Assembly (NCBI GenBank): GCA_958298945.1
Contig: OY282606.1
Location: 48,745,920-48,809,919, forward strand
Direction: 5' to 3'
DNA from: Atherix ibis
Lineage: Eukaryota > Arthropoda > Insecta > Diptera > Athericidae
DNA length: 64,000 nt
The notes beneath the pieces were generated by a model. That model ran no database searches. It was given only the letters and a program-made list of their open reading frames with translations, and was not told where the DNA came from. Positions 44,270 through 56,640 of the stretch are shown one piece after another (within the stretch, counting starts at the first letter, position 1; each line of letters begins with the position of its first letter). The translations under genes and the position numbers were made by a program.

Positions 44270-46810
44270 GTGCAATGTTCAAGAATGTTTGTTTCATATT
44301 TGTTACTGTATTAAAAAAAGATCTTTTAATTAAATTAAAAATTATTTTTGTAAAAATTCTATAAAAAATATTTTTTAATATTTTATTTCATTAAATTTTT
44401 AAAAGTATTTTTTTCTAGTTTTTAAGAAATTTGATAAAACAAAAATTTAGTTCCGAATTGTTATCAAATAAAATGACAAAATGATATTGTCAAACTCTTT
44501 CCTCGAAGAAATTGAATATTGGAAAACTGATATTGTCAAACTTTTAATAAAAACTTATATCATATGAACTACAGTTTAAAAGCATACCATATAAAATAAA
44601 GGTAATTTTTATAATTTATAATTTTTTCATAGACATCTGATGGAACTACTAAAATATCTATAATAAAACATTTACTACAGTGAACTAGTACAATATAATA
44701 AAAAATGTCAACAAATCCACGAAAAACATATGACAAAAATTATACCAATAGGTATTCTGATGTAGGAATGAAGATGACTTATTGATGTTCCGCTCATACA
44801 TATTTACAACATTCAAAAATGGGCCTAAATACTTAATTTATAAATACGTTAGCGCTAAAACGAATAAAAACTTTTCATGAGAAAACAAAGTAATTGGAAA
44901 AATTATTCAATTGAAATTAAAAGTTATGAGAAGATATGATGAGATAAAAAAGAAATTATGTAATAATCGCACTTTTTGTGTTATAAAACAAGTCATCGCA
45001 CTTTTTGTGTTATAAAAGGTGGCTTAAATACTTAATATATTCGTTCAAAGGTAGACGACGGTATGAAGAAATTATTTGCAATATGTACGATAAATGGTCG
45101 AAAAATATGTATAAGAACAATTTTGAGTTTGTAGATATTTTTCACCCATTTCTTTGGGTGATGAGAAATGACTAAACTACTGAAATCTCTCGTTTAAAAA
45201 TAGAAGAAGTATATAGAAATATTATTTTGATATAAAGATCAAAAAATTAGAATAAGAAAATTTTCATGATAAATTTTTAAATATTTCTCCTCTAAATTTT
45301 AATTAATAAGTTTAGTTGCATACCGAAAAGTGTACTTTCCAATATACTACGATTGTTTTCAAAATATTTTCCTGAGCTCGAGATAGAAAAAAAAATTATT
45401 TAATATAATTATAAAAAATTAAGGAAAGTTTTGAACATTTTGTAAGAAATTTCTTTTAATTTGACCAAAAAATAGAATATAAGCTTTGCTCTTACTAGTA
45501 TAAAAACTTTGGAAAAAAGAGCACTAAAATACAGAAATATTTGAAAGAAGAAAAATAAAACTTAGAAAAATGTAGAGAAACTTCCAAAAAAAAGATACTC
45601 TACCGGCTACAATAGATAATAGTGAATAGGAAATATTTTAGAATTTTTTTCGGTGTTTTTTTTTTGCATTTTAGGCAAAATATTATATTGTGCAGAGTCA
45701 TTAAAATAAAAGAAGGAAGTGGAATAGACGTGATGTAGAAAGGGATGAGGCAAAGGGGAGCATTTCTATGGCGGCAACATAAGCTTGTAGCAACTACAAT
45801 TAGATTTGCTTGAGCGCATGCACATTAGTCGCTATGTAGTCTGTAGGAACTACTGGGAAGCAAAAGTAAGTTGGAATAAAAAACTAAAAAAAAAAAAATA
45901 ATTTGGAAAAATAGGAAAATGGAAAAATGAGAAAATGGGGAGTACAGTAGAAAGTTAAAAAGCAGTCAATTATAGTATGTGCACGTGTTATTACGCTAAG
46001 TTACATAAGCGAAGTAAAAATTCAAATGTCAAGGTTGATCCTCCTAGCGCTAATATCTGATCATTTTCTTGACTATTCAGCATTACTATTTTTTTTTTGG
46101 TATGGTTCCTATTTTACTTATTATTGTATTAAAATTTTTTAAGTGGAAATAAATTCCATTTCTTATAAATTTGGTTTTTTTTTTATTTTTTCGTAATAAT
46201 TTTTTCTTTAATTCACTTAAAAAAATATCAATTTGCAATTCAGTAAATATGATAATGATTTTATTAAATATGTTTCGTTACACGGAACTTTTCACTATCA
46301 AAATTAAAAGGGATGAATCGGATTGACATAACAAGATAACTCCACTTATGATATCATCAGACAAAGAGAAAAAGATCAACGAATCCTTAGTTATGGAGCA
46401 TTCTGACTATTATTCCACAAAGCAAGCTTTTAATCAAAAGAACCAAAAAAATTTAAGGAATTTATGATACTCGTGTTTTATATAAATTTAAAGATAATCT
46501 TCACTTCTTGGAAAGACTGTGTTTACTGTGAGCGTATGTGGGAGAATGCGCTTTCAACTATTTAAATTTTAGCTTTGACGATCAAATTTACATGTTCACA
46601 TCTCATTTCCATTTGTGTACTAAGCAGTTATAACCCAAATATTTAAAAATTACAATTATAGAATGAGAGCAAAGCCGATATTGAGTACTTTTATTGAGAA
46701 AAGATCAGCAAAAATACCTTACCAGATGAGCTTAAAAGATCCATGGAAAACTTCAATAATTGAGCTGATCTAAATATTGGTGGTCATTTTTTCATAATAT
46801 TCTTAATCGT
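44270..46810. other. AT-rich DNA, nothing recognised
   Basis: No gene seen. It contains one 22-bp direct repeat (tcgcactttttgtgttataa...) at 44967-44988 and 44996-45017, and many homopolymer runs. Confidence 0.45.
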
Positions 46811-46812
46811 TA

Positions 46813-47708
46813 CAAATACTATCCTAAATTGTATCCTTAATAATATATTAAATATTTTCATTAATATTATCCTTACTATTATGAATATTAAGCTCTAAAC
46901 TAGGTTTTATCCTGAATTCTATAACAAATTCTTTTGTAAATTCTACTCTTAATCCTATGCTAAACACTAGACTAAATTTTATCCTAAATGCTATTGGTGA
47001 TACTACCACATATTTTACTCTTAAAACAATCTTATATTGTAAGGTCCTATCTCAACTGCTATCCTAAATACTATCTCTAACTCTATCTTAAATTCTATCA
47101 TAAATTTTATCCCAAATCTTATGCTGAACACTATAATAAATATTAACCTAAATACTACCCTGTAATTTATCTAAAATATTGTTCTAAATGATATCCTAAA
47201 TTCTTTCCTAAGATATCCCGAATAATATTCTTAACTTTATCTCAAATGCTATCCTAAAAATATTGTTCTAAATGCTATCCTTGATACTTTCCTAAATTCT
47301 ACTATAGTAATTAATACTTCTATTGATATCCTAAATTCTCATGGCATTTTATGTGGCTTTTTTCTCATTCTTGTTAAGAAGAGGATGACCGTATTAAGAA
47401 ATTAAAGCAGATTGGAAAGTAAAGTGTTTTATGTTGTTGTTGGGATTAGCATAGAACCATGCCTCAGCGGGATTCGAATCCACGACCCTTTGAATGATAT
47501 TTTAGCTTACTATTCTAAATTTCCATCCTATCGTAATATACAATACTATCCCAAATTCTGCTCAAAATCCCATCATACGTAGTTTTATCCTAAATACCAT
47601 TCTTAATGTTATCTTTAATTAAATCATAAATACCTCTTGAAATTCTGTCTTGGATATTATCCTTAATTCTATGCTTAAAATTTTTTCCTATTCTAAATAC
47701 TTTCCATG
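46813..47708. repeat. Degenerate 12-bp tandem repeat (ctatcctaaatn), interrupted
   Basis: Long stretches can be phased in 12-base units, for example ctatcctaaata, ctatctctaact, ctatcttaaatt, ctatcataaatt, ttatcccaaatc, ttatgctgaaca in succession at about 47058-47130. The pattern covers 46813-47340 and 47506-47708. The gap (47341-47505) holds unrelated sequence including a SINE-like piece. A 12-base period gives four codons, but stops occur in every frame, so it is not coding. Confidence 0.8.
47432..47505 (-). mobile_element. Possible tRNA-derived SINE fragment
   Basis: On the minus strand the sequence runs gggtcgtggattcgaatccc, then gctgaggcatggttctatgc and a tail with aacaacaaca. The ggattcgaatcc core resembles the B box of a tRNA promoter, and a tail of aac repeats is common in insect SINEs. 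No A box is seen upstream, so it would be 5'-truncated. It interrupts the 12-bp repeat array. Confidence 0.35.
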
Positions 47709-47709
47709 T

Positions 47710-50700
47710 TGTGATAACCTTTAAATATTTTTCTACCTTAAATCAAGCACAATATTCTTCCAAACTATTGTATTTACTGCCAAATTAAATTGCAAAAAAA
47801 AAAAACAATTACTATTCTTAACAGATAATATTCATAAGTTTTTTTTTAAAAATAAATATGAATCAATTTGTTAGCAGAAATCAATAAAAAAGATTTTCAG
47901 CAAAAAGATCTTAAGTTATTATTTAAAAACTCAGACTAAAAGTCATCAAAAAAAAAGTATTAATAAGTTCAATCATTAACGATAACAGTTGAAAATTTAT
48001 CGAACATTAAAATAGGCCTTATCAAACCTATCGACTATCAGGAGTATCGGCAACAGATACACATACAAAAATTCGTCGACAGGAGTCATAGATGGTAGAG
48101 ACATACGAACTATTTCAAGAGTTCAGTATTCGATTCGATTGAATTTTATTTAGAAATTTTTATGTAGAGTCAAAACGGCGCCTACAAATGAACGAACAGC
48201 CATAAAAGTTACTCAACTCTGGATATTCGGCAATAGACTGACGATACTTTATACTTTCTCTTTCTGTAATGCTCGTATGTCGCACGTTATTACATTACGC
48301 AAATCCGATGGAAATCTAAGCCACGTAATGGTATTATTGGAAAAGGATCGATTCTATTCTACCACCAGTAACTCTTCAAAGTACGAGTATATTACCACGG
48401 ATTCATTACATTATCAGGCACTATCGCATATGGCTATAGATACGTCTACAAAAAGATTAATTTTCTCTAAGATTTTCCATAAAAGATTCTGTTCTACTTA
48501 AGACCTACCCACACCTTCGAACACAAAGTATTAACATACTTTTATTACTCACTACAAAAATTACGAATAACTTCTAAAATTATGAATAGACCCTAATCGA
48601 GGTATTAGACGAATGTTGTGTGGTAAAAGGGCAAAACCTTACAACTTTTTGTTATTAGTTTTTGTGTAATGAAATATTTTGGATTCAATTTTATTAGGCG
48701 ATATCAAAAAAAAATTCCTTTTTCATGATAAAAACGTGCGATTCGAATAATAAAATTTATACCGTATAAACGCAGATGATTATGAAAAGTTTACTATTTT
48801 AAGTGTAGTCTCTTATCACGCACTATCCGCACAAGATCATCAGATTTATATGGAAGGCGATGGAAAACACCAAATAAACAAATAAAAATTCCAATTGATT
48901 TGTGCATCTTAATTAATTTATTAAAACGGGATCCGCTGAGAAAGTTTTGTATTTATAATAGCTCACTTGGAAAATACATATAAATATATACGTTGGCTGT
49001 AGTCAATGTTGTTGATTTTTGTAGTCTTTTGACATATGCGCATACTATCGAGTTCGGATCACCTAAAGGTCATATTGAAGGCGATAAAAGATTATATTTA
49101 ATTCTATTTATTTCTTTGTTTATTTTTACACAAAATAATAGCTAATGAGGGCCCGTGCATAACATTATTTACTGGCTTAACTTTATGAGTTCAGCTTTAG
49201 AGTTCTTCTACTTATTTGCTTCGATTTTTATTAAACGAGAAGAATATATTTAATGATAAGTGGAGTGAAGGTAGCATTAGTCATTGAGTTAAAAAAATGT
49301 CCTTATTTCAAATGAGATTTGTTTAGAAAAAGAAATTCCTATTTAAATTCTAGGACATAACTGAAATTTGGTGATTGAGCAAAACAAGTTATTTTTTTCA
49401 AACAAGGACTCTGCACTATAAATGTCATTTTAGAAGAAAAAAAAAAAGATTTTAATTACTCTTAAAATGTGAGGTTGAGCTCTTAAAAGCCATAACAACT
49501 ATGACTTCCTGACAGAAACTAAACGTAACAGAAACTTTTTCTTTTTTCAAATTTGTATTCTTGGAAGAATTCTCCATGTCTTCAAGACATGACAACTCTA
49601 GAGATGTTATACAACCTGCATTAAATTAAAATCTGCATTTAAGATTAGGCACTCTTAATCATTCAGCATAAAAAGGTCTTAATTTGCAATTATGATTTTT
49701 GTTAAAGAAGTTCCTATCTATGTTCGCACAGCTTTAGAAAATATCACGTAACCTTCATCAAATTGCAATCTATGCTAAATGTACCTTATAATATATATCT
49801 AATATTAAAAGGTGCTCCTAGTGTGATTTCTTTGGTAAACAATTGCCAACTGCGTTACCTATATTAAATTAGTACAAAAATCGAATAGTACCCTTCAGTA
49901 ATCGAAGAAGAAAATAGAAAAATATTTAAAGTACACACTCTTTATATGATTTTCCTCTAAACGTTATTGTTGACAAATGTGGTAGAAAAGGCTAACACCC
50001 CCCCCCCCCCCTACGTAGTTACATTATATGAAACTGGAAGGAGGAAGCCATAATCGGCAATACAAGCCACAAAAATTATTACAGAAAATTTTTAAATACA
50101 ATGTTTAGTCTGATTCTCTCAGACATGTTCTTTGATTTACTAAGAAAAACAATTTTTATTATAATATTTGACGATATTTTTTGAGAAACCAATTTATTTT
50201 TAGACAATTTTTAGACTATTTAAAAATTAAAATTAGTTTAAACTGTACAATCAACCCAAATTCTAGTATTTATTTGTTCAAATATTTGCAACTAGCTCTC
50301 TATAAATAAAAAGTAAATGTTTTCTAAACATCCAAGAAAATTTTATCTATCGATTAGATCGGTCCGGTATGATAAAATTTAAAAAACAAACAAATTTTCT
50401 TCGATTACCGAATAAGTAACCGCAAATACCTTTTGACAAATTTATGACGACTATTACAAAATAAGTCTAAAAGACCATCTTCCTTAATCATCACATTAAC
50501 AATAATTATACTTAATAAGTTTTATTTATTTTTTAAATTTAAAAAAAAAACTTTACAACAAACCGCCTTGTTCGTCTTGAATGTTTTGTTCTATAGCAGC
50601 CACCATATTGTCTTAATAATAATTATTATTATTTTTTACACTATTTGAAGCCTAAAAAAACCCAGTTCAAACTAGTTAATACTGAAGAAAACAAATAGTC

Positions 50701-51480
50701 TACAATCGAGGCCATTTAATTTTTCAACAAATCGTAATGTCAAAGTATTCTTAAGTCTAAGATTATGTCTTTGTGTGGGTTAGCACAGTCCAGTACTAGT
50801 CTAATAGACACCATTGCGGTATATCAATGTCGGTAGCAATAATAATTCCAAAAAGACAATATTCAAGACTCAACTAGACAACAATGGTTTTATATCAATT
50901 TAAAAACGCTTTACTAAAATACAAAATGCTACTGTCCATTGACAGAATTACTTATTGCCTTTTTTGAAGATAGAAATGATTCTTTAATGGGGTAGACTTA
51001 ACTAAAGTTTTGAAATTTCAAAACTTTTTCAATTTAAAATCACAATTATTCACATCTATCTAAGGCAGTAGTAGTTAGTACTAATAGTATTAAATATTTA
51101 TCAAAAATGTCTCTTTTAATTCTGCCGAGTATTTTTAATTAAACCATAGACTTTAGAAACTACAAAATTGACTTCTTATCTAGTTCGGTCTTTTCATATA
51201 AAGTTCATATAAGAGTTTCTCCAATAAGAAATTAGTTCAGACCTCTACTTATAATTAAGTAGTTAAAAATATTTATTTGTGGAGTCATTGAATGTAGAAA
51301 TGTAAAAACTACTACACCATATTAAATATGGTATTATGAAGTTGTTATTTTACTTATAAATAAACTTATTATTTAGAATAAAAACTAAGAACCATGGGAA
51401 AAAATGACAGGAAACAATTTATTTTACATTATAGGAATATTCAATTTGTGGTCCGAAAGTAATAATAAACAAAGAATATT
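47710..51480. other. AT-rich DNA, nothing recognised
   Basis: No gene or mobile element recognised. It contains a run of 14 C at 49998-50011, striking in such AT-rich DNA. The frame at 48277-48501 has no recognisable domain. Confidence 0.45.
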
Positions 51481-51489
51481 TTAAAAGGA

Positions 51490-51871
51490 TTACCTTTATA
51501 AATACAATTTTTTTCATTGTTGCACAAAATAAAGTCCAATGGCATCAAATTGCATGATCTTTGAGGCCAATTAGCATCGCCAAATCTCGACATTACGCAT
51601 CCTGAGAATTTTTCGCGTAATAAAGCCAACATTTATTATATTGTATGGCATGTCGTGCTATTTCCTTAAAGCAAACCAGACTTAAGTATTTAAGTTTATG
51701 CCAAAAAAAAGTAGGTTATTTTACGGTCATAGTGCACGGAATTGACGGTAACGGTCTATTTTTGTTCATTTTCAAAGATATACGTGTCAACGGCAACACC
51801 ACAAAGTCACTTTTCGCGGATACAATGGCAATGACACAGTCAGTTGTGAGTTTATAGAGCCCCATATGCGG
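51490..51871 (-). pseudogene. Decayed DDE transposase (IS630/Tc1-mariner superfamily), part downstream of the R1 insertion
   Basis: Read leftward from the R1 target-site copy at 51871-51856: CRIWGS (split by the LINE), then YPRKVTLWCC (about 51810). Next comes YIFENEQK-stop-TVTVNSVHYDRKITYF (about 51790-51715). A degraded segment ends TTCHT (51655), where the family has WFQQDGATCHT with a catalytic Asp. Then MLALLREKFSGCVMSRFGDA (51632) and NWPQRSCNLMPLDFILCNNE, matching NWPPRSCDLTPLDFFLWG with another catalytic Asp. Several stops and frame changes occur. Identification rests on motif order across frames. Confidence 0.75.
51856..51871. repeat. Left copy of the 16-bp target-site duplication of the R1 insertion
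   Basis: agagccccatatgcgg is repeated exactly at 52736-52751, flanking the LINE. The first a of the right copy could belong to the poly(A) tail, so the duplication is 15 or 16 bp. Confidence 0.95.
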
Positions 51872-52626
51872 AGAAGGCATCAGCAGTACAGGGCGCACTT
51901 TCGCGGATAATGCCCAATATCGGAGGCCCCAGGCAAATTCGAAGACGACTACTGGCAACTGTAGTTACCTCCGTCCTGCTATACGGAGCACCAGTGTGGG
52001 CGAAATCGCTAGAGCTAACAACATTCCGCAAGACAATGTCATCAGTCCAGCGGCTCTCAGCGATCAGAGTGGCATCAGCATACCGAACGGTATCACACGA
52101 TGCGGTCAACGTTGTGGCATCATGCCCACCCATCGACATCCTGGCAGGAGAGCGAGAACGCCAATATCGTAGGAAGAAGGAAGAGCGGCGAAAGGTCCTC
52201 TGTGAAGAGGAGAGACCCGAGAGTCTTCGCCTCTGGCAAGAAAGATGGGACAGCTCGACGAAGGGTCGGTGGACCCATCGACTGATCCCAGATGTCACCA
52301 AATGGGTCACTCGCCTGCACGGGGAAGTCGGGTATTACATCACCCAACTCTTGACTGGACATGAATGCTTTCGGGCGTACTTGCACAGATTCAAGAGAAC
52401 AGACTCCCCAAACTGTCATCGCTGCTACGATGTGCTGGAAGATGCCGAACACGTGTTCTTCCAATGCCCCTTTTACGAGGGGATACGGGCAGAACTGGAG
52501 AAAAATCTGGACCGTTCCATCAGTCCAGAAAACATAGTGGAGTGCATGCTGAGTAGTATTTACAAAGAGTGCCGCCGCGGAACCATCGTTCCGGGAGCAA
52601 GGGTAGAGCTACAGGTTAGGTTTTAG
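51872..52626 (+). CDS. R1-clade LINE ORF2 fragment (end of reverse transcriptase and C-terminal zinc motif)
   Basis: The frame is open from the first inserted base (KASAVQGALSRIMPNIGGPR) to the stop TAG at 52624-52626. LLATVVTSVLLYGAPVWA is the thumb region of the reverse transcriptase. WDSSTKGRWTHRLIPDVTKW and the region ending LTGHECFRAYLHRF are typical of the R1 clade. CHRCYDVLEDAEHVFFQC is the CxxC...HxxxxC zinc-binding motif at the C-terminus. The endonuclease and the catalytic YADD box are missing, so this piece has no enzymatic activity. The Met at 51910 is internal and not a natural start. No stop or frameshift interrupts it. Confidence 0.92.
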
Positions 52627-52735
52627 CGAGGTAAAAATCCCGCATAACTCGTCTGACAGGCAGAAGGCCTCCCAGTCGAGTACCTTTTCAAGGTTTCCCC
52701 CTGTATATCTAATTAAAAAAAAAAAAAAAAAAAAA
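51872..52735 (+). mobile_element. 5'-truncated R1-clade LINE insertion with poly(A) tail
   Basis: An 864-bp insertion bounded by the 15-16 bp target-site duplication. It ends with a short 3' UTR (52627-52715) and a run of about 22 A (52715-52736). Only the last 250 or so codons of the LINE are present, so reverse transcription stopped early. The reading frame is fully open, which points to a recent insertion. It sits inside a decayed DDE transposase. Confidence 0.95.
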
Positions 52736-52995
52736 AGAGCCCCATATGCGGCATTTTTTTGCAAGTTCAGTCCAAAAATGTCGGTCATTATATGGTTATT
52801 AACCTTTAGCCCAAAATGCCCCGAGCCTATAAGACCTTCAGCCCAAAATGCACATCACACAGTCACTTCTCGCAGATACAATGGTTTCTTTACAAAGAAG
52901 AGCTCCTAATATGGAAATTTTGCTTATTCACATACCCAGTAACCGAGAAATGACTCTCATTGCTGAGGATAAAAATTTCGCCCCAAAGCACGAAA
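52736..52995 (-). pseudogene. Decayed DDE transposase, upstream part, with an internal duplication
   Basis: Read leftward from about 52990 (frames shift): ILSNESHFSVTGYVNKQNFH (the SDEAHFxxxGYVNKQNxR block with the first catalytic Asp replaced), then near 52880-52835 TVxCAFWAEGLIG (the RKVTVWCALWAEGIIGPYF block). Next the sequence jumps back to a second HFGLKG-like block (about 52815), followed by a second CRIWGS at 52751-52736 that is cut by the R1 insertion. The GYVNKQN-to-WCA region is therefore represented twice: two overlapping relics or a tandem duplication. Confidence 0.65.
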
Positions 52996-52999
52996 CGTG

Positions 53000-55040
53000 G
53001 CCTCAGTCAGAACAACTACTTTTGCAGAAAGTTTTCACAATTTTAATATTTTCATTGATATCTAAAGGACCGAAAATATAAAATGGCATACTTTAAAAAA
53101 AAAAAAAAACAAATGTTACCGTGGATGACAAATATATTTTTTTGCTGAGTTGTATTTTCAAACCACTGTAGAACTTATTAATTAAGCTTAACTTTGCAAA
53201 CTTAATTTATACCTAAGCTTTATTGTCATATTGTGACGGCAATTAAATAAAAAAAAATATAATTTTTTAAATAAATACTCTTGTAAATATAAAATATCGC
53301 ACAAACTCTAAATTTATTGTATATAAAACAAAGATCATAAATTATCAAAATTAATACTAAAACATGGCTTCGTATCCAAAGTTTCTATTCGCAAGTCGAA
53401 AAAAAATCAATTTAAATTAAAAATAAATTTTCTTAGAAATAATTTCAAAAATATTTTATTTAAAAATTGAAACACTAGTGCTAATACCCAAGAATCTTAA
53501 ATAATCATTTTTGAAGATATACAGCAAAAACAGTATTTTTTACCATCTGAAAGACAATAACCGACTTGACAAGAACTGTTAAACAAGGACTCTGACCGGA
53601 TTTTACTAAAAATGTCATTTCAAAACAAAAAAATTTCTTTGAATCTTTTAAAATGTAAGATCTTAAATGCTATTTAAACTAAGCCTTCTCCTGACAAAAA
53701 CTAAGAGCATCGCGACTTTTACAATAGCTACATTCGAACTTAAGACACTTTCGATAAAGTTATAATTCCTACAAAAAACAACACAGTGTTTGCTCTCATT
53801 TTTTTCCTTTTTTTCGCATGGCATGGTCCAAATTTTCCTCTTATTAGGGAAAAATACTTTTTTTGAGTATGAAATTGTTAAAACTAAAAATGTTTTTTAA
53901 AAATAATTAATCCTTATGCTGTATGGGCTTAATTGTCACATATCATTAGGTTAAAGTTGATTGACTCCGTCAATTTAGTTTATGTAAAGCAGAAGCAATT
54001 ATACTATTTACAGACTATTTGAATAAATTGTTTGCAAAATACTAAGAGACGATAATGTAAGCACAGATTTGCTATTAACAGACTACCAAGAATCTTAAAA
54101 TAAAATTAAATATTTTTTTATTGAAAATATCCAACTTAGACGTACTATGGCTTTTTGCAAGGTTCACTTTTTTTGAGTTCAATCAAACATTAGGCATACC
54201 ACAATTTTTGGTTGAAATTATATCTAATAAAAAATCTTTAACAAAAATAATTCTTATTTTTTCAGTACTAAAGCTCCCATTAAAAGTACGCACAATATAT
54301 CTGATTTTCAGAATTTTACTTGTCGGAATTTTGTATTCCTTGAATTAAGAAATTAAGATTTTTTTTTAAATATTTACCTTATCGTTTTATTAAATATGAT
54401 TTTCACCTTTGACATCTGCACAAATAATACAATAATATTTTTCTATAGCATTGTTCGAATGGGCTGAACACCTATCCAAAACAAACTTTATTTATGCTAA
54501 AAATTTATATACATGGGAGTATGTTTCTCCTTTATTATTTATGGCGTACGTTTACGGAAGAAATCACTTAAAAGGTAATCAAAATTAAATATTCAAAGAA
54601 ATTATATTTTTCTACTTTTGTAGAAAAAAAAATTTTTTTGATAGAAACTATATTTTTTTTTCGATTGCTCTATTTAATCAACTTAAAATTGTTGATAGTA
54701 ATAATTGACGTTATCATGCCAACCATCCCCTCATAATAAAATGCATACACACACACTCAGTTAAACGTCCCACTTCCGTAAACATACTATAAATTAAATT
54801 TTTATACAATATTGTTTGTTTTGATTTATTTTGTTTTTTTTGTTTCAAAACAATCCAAATTCAAAATTCATAGAAAAAATGTTTTTAGTTTATTCGAATT
54901 TTTTCCGAAGAAGAGCCTACGCTAGGAAAAAATCTAAAATTCCAATGAGTAAGTTTCTAGGTTTTCGCAAAAAATCACAAAATAAAAAGAAACTAAAATC
55001 AGAATCTCCAAAATTCAAAACAAACAAAAATTGTCATTTC
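53000..55040. other. AT-rich DNA, nothing recognised
   Basis: No gene, RNA gene or mobile-element motif seen. Confidence 0.45.
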
Positions 55041-56640
55041 GTCAGTGATCATCTCATTTCTACCCAACCCACACACACAACGATCCGTCAATCCGTTGTT
55101 GATAAAATTATTGCTGCTAAAGTTTTCTTTGTCAGATGTGAATATTTTCTCTTATATTGTTAGAATTTTTTGTTGTTTTCTCTATTTTCAATGCATTGCT
55201 CAACCAATTTACTCCCCATCACGATAATTGCCCCTTTTACAACGGCTTCCCCACTAACATCAAACTGATCAACAGATCCTCAGAAAAAGCTCTCGGCTTC
55301 CTTATCAGTGCCACATGTATGGCACTGTGACCGCATGTTTACTCATTCATGATACTGCAATCGCTGTCTATCATTATCATATGAGTCTTGCTCGGTATTT
55401 ATTATTTTTATTAAATCGAGGAGACCTCGAGAAGACGGAAGAGATAACAGACTCTCGTGTCACCCGCAATAGCACCACCGTACTTTGGAAAGACCCACAA
55501 TTTTTGTGTACAATCGATTTTGCTAGAAACGCAATTTTTCAACAATTCAACGTGCTCCCCATACACATAGAATCATAAACTCGGGTAAAATATGAAGCAA
55601 TTGTACTCTTATTAAGCACGCGCATCTCTGTTTCACATCGTGTTTAATTTTATTCATTTTCGAATTTTAGTTTTAACGACTTGATTCCTCCACAGCTAGC
55701 TAACAATGTTTCTCCCCTTATGGCTTCCCACTTTGCATGGACTTACACCAATATGTGTATACATACTCGCTTCTATCAATTTATGTAAGAACACATGTTG
55801 GATGGTATGTGGGTAAGGCAAGAAATTTTTGCGCGCTTAATTTACGTTTGTATCAGTTTTGATGATGACCCCCATTGAAGTAACAGCGCAAAAGACGCCG
55901 ATTGCTGTCACTACCGCAACGCTAACGGACTCAATCTCTTATCAGAGTTGAAATCGTTACGAATTAGCCCATTGGCGACAAAATAACAATGGCACTTTGG
56001 GCCACCGGCTTTCTGTAGAGCTGTCACCGCCGCCACTGCCCATATCGTAAAGGCATTGTAATCTTCACCTTCCCAGTACGATTTAATTTCGAACGTTTTG
56101 TAAAGCTGTCATTTCTATAGTTGTGCACAAGCAATTTTCGTTCTCGTTTCATCTTCCATGGATGAATTTTGCTCTTATTTTCTTCAAAGTGAAGAGCAAT
56201 GAAGAAAATAAGGCCTTAAAAAAATCAAAAACAAGAAAAATGCGGAATACGATCGGCGATTGACTGTAGTGGGGGGCCACCGCCGTCACATGTTGTCATT
56301 CAACAATTTGCATAATTTGATGGTGTGGTCACTCACTGTCGCGCTGCCATGTAAGTACGTTGTCGCGTCGCCCATCATCGATGTTCATAACGTGCCAAGA
56401 CTGATTTTTGCTCAAATATACTCCACCAAAGCAGCTACTCTCCCCCTACAGATCATGACAATCTCTTTTGCCCATTGACAAACGAGATCATTTCAATTTG
56501 CCGAATGTAATTTCATATACGACGACGGTGCTCGATCAACTTAAATACGACGTTGTCCCCAAAAAAAAGTGTGCGCTCACTACTGAGGCCCCAACAACGT
56601 TGCCAGTTTGATGCCAAATGAACTTACTCACTAGTAGGTT
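55040..56640. other. Stretch with more balanced base composition, upstream of foxo, function unknown
   Basis: GC content is visibly higher than in its surroundings, particularly at 55860-56450. It contains no recognisable coding exon. Short open frames (55315-55578, 56260-56478) lack domain signatures. A 12-bp inverted repeat, cttattttcttc at 56174-56185 and its inverse at 56201-56212, is present. It could be a regulatory region, or an untranslated exon of foxo or of a neighbour; the sequence does not decide. Confidence 0.35.

Noticed and set aside
47469..47481. A functional tRNA gene, suggested by ggattcgaatcc
   Set aside because: No cloverleaf can be folded around it: the acceptor stem and A box are absent. 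A SINE scrap is more likely.
54831..55163. 110-codon Lys/Phe/Ser-rich open frame
   Set aside because: Composition reflects A- and T-rich DNA; no domain, and no coding bias visible.
55315..55578. 87-codon open frame in the composition island
   Set aside because: No recognisable family or conserved pattern; the length is not exceptional for this base composition.
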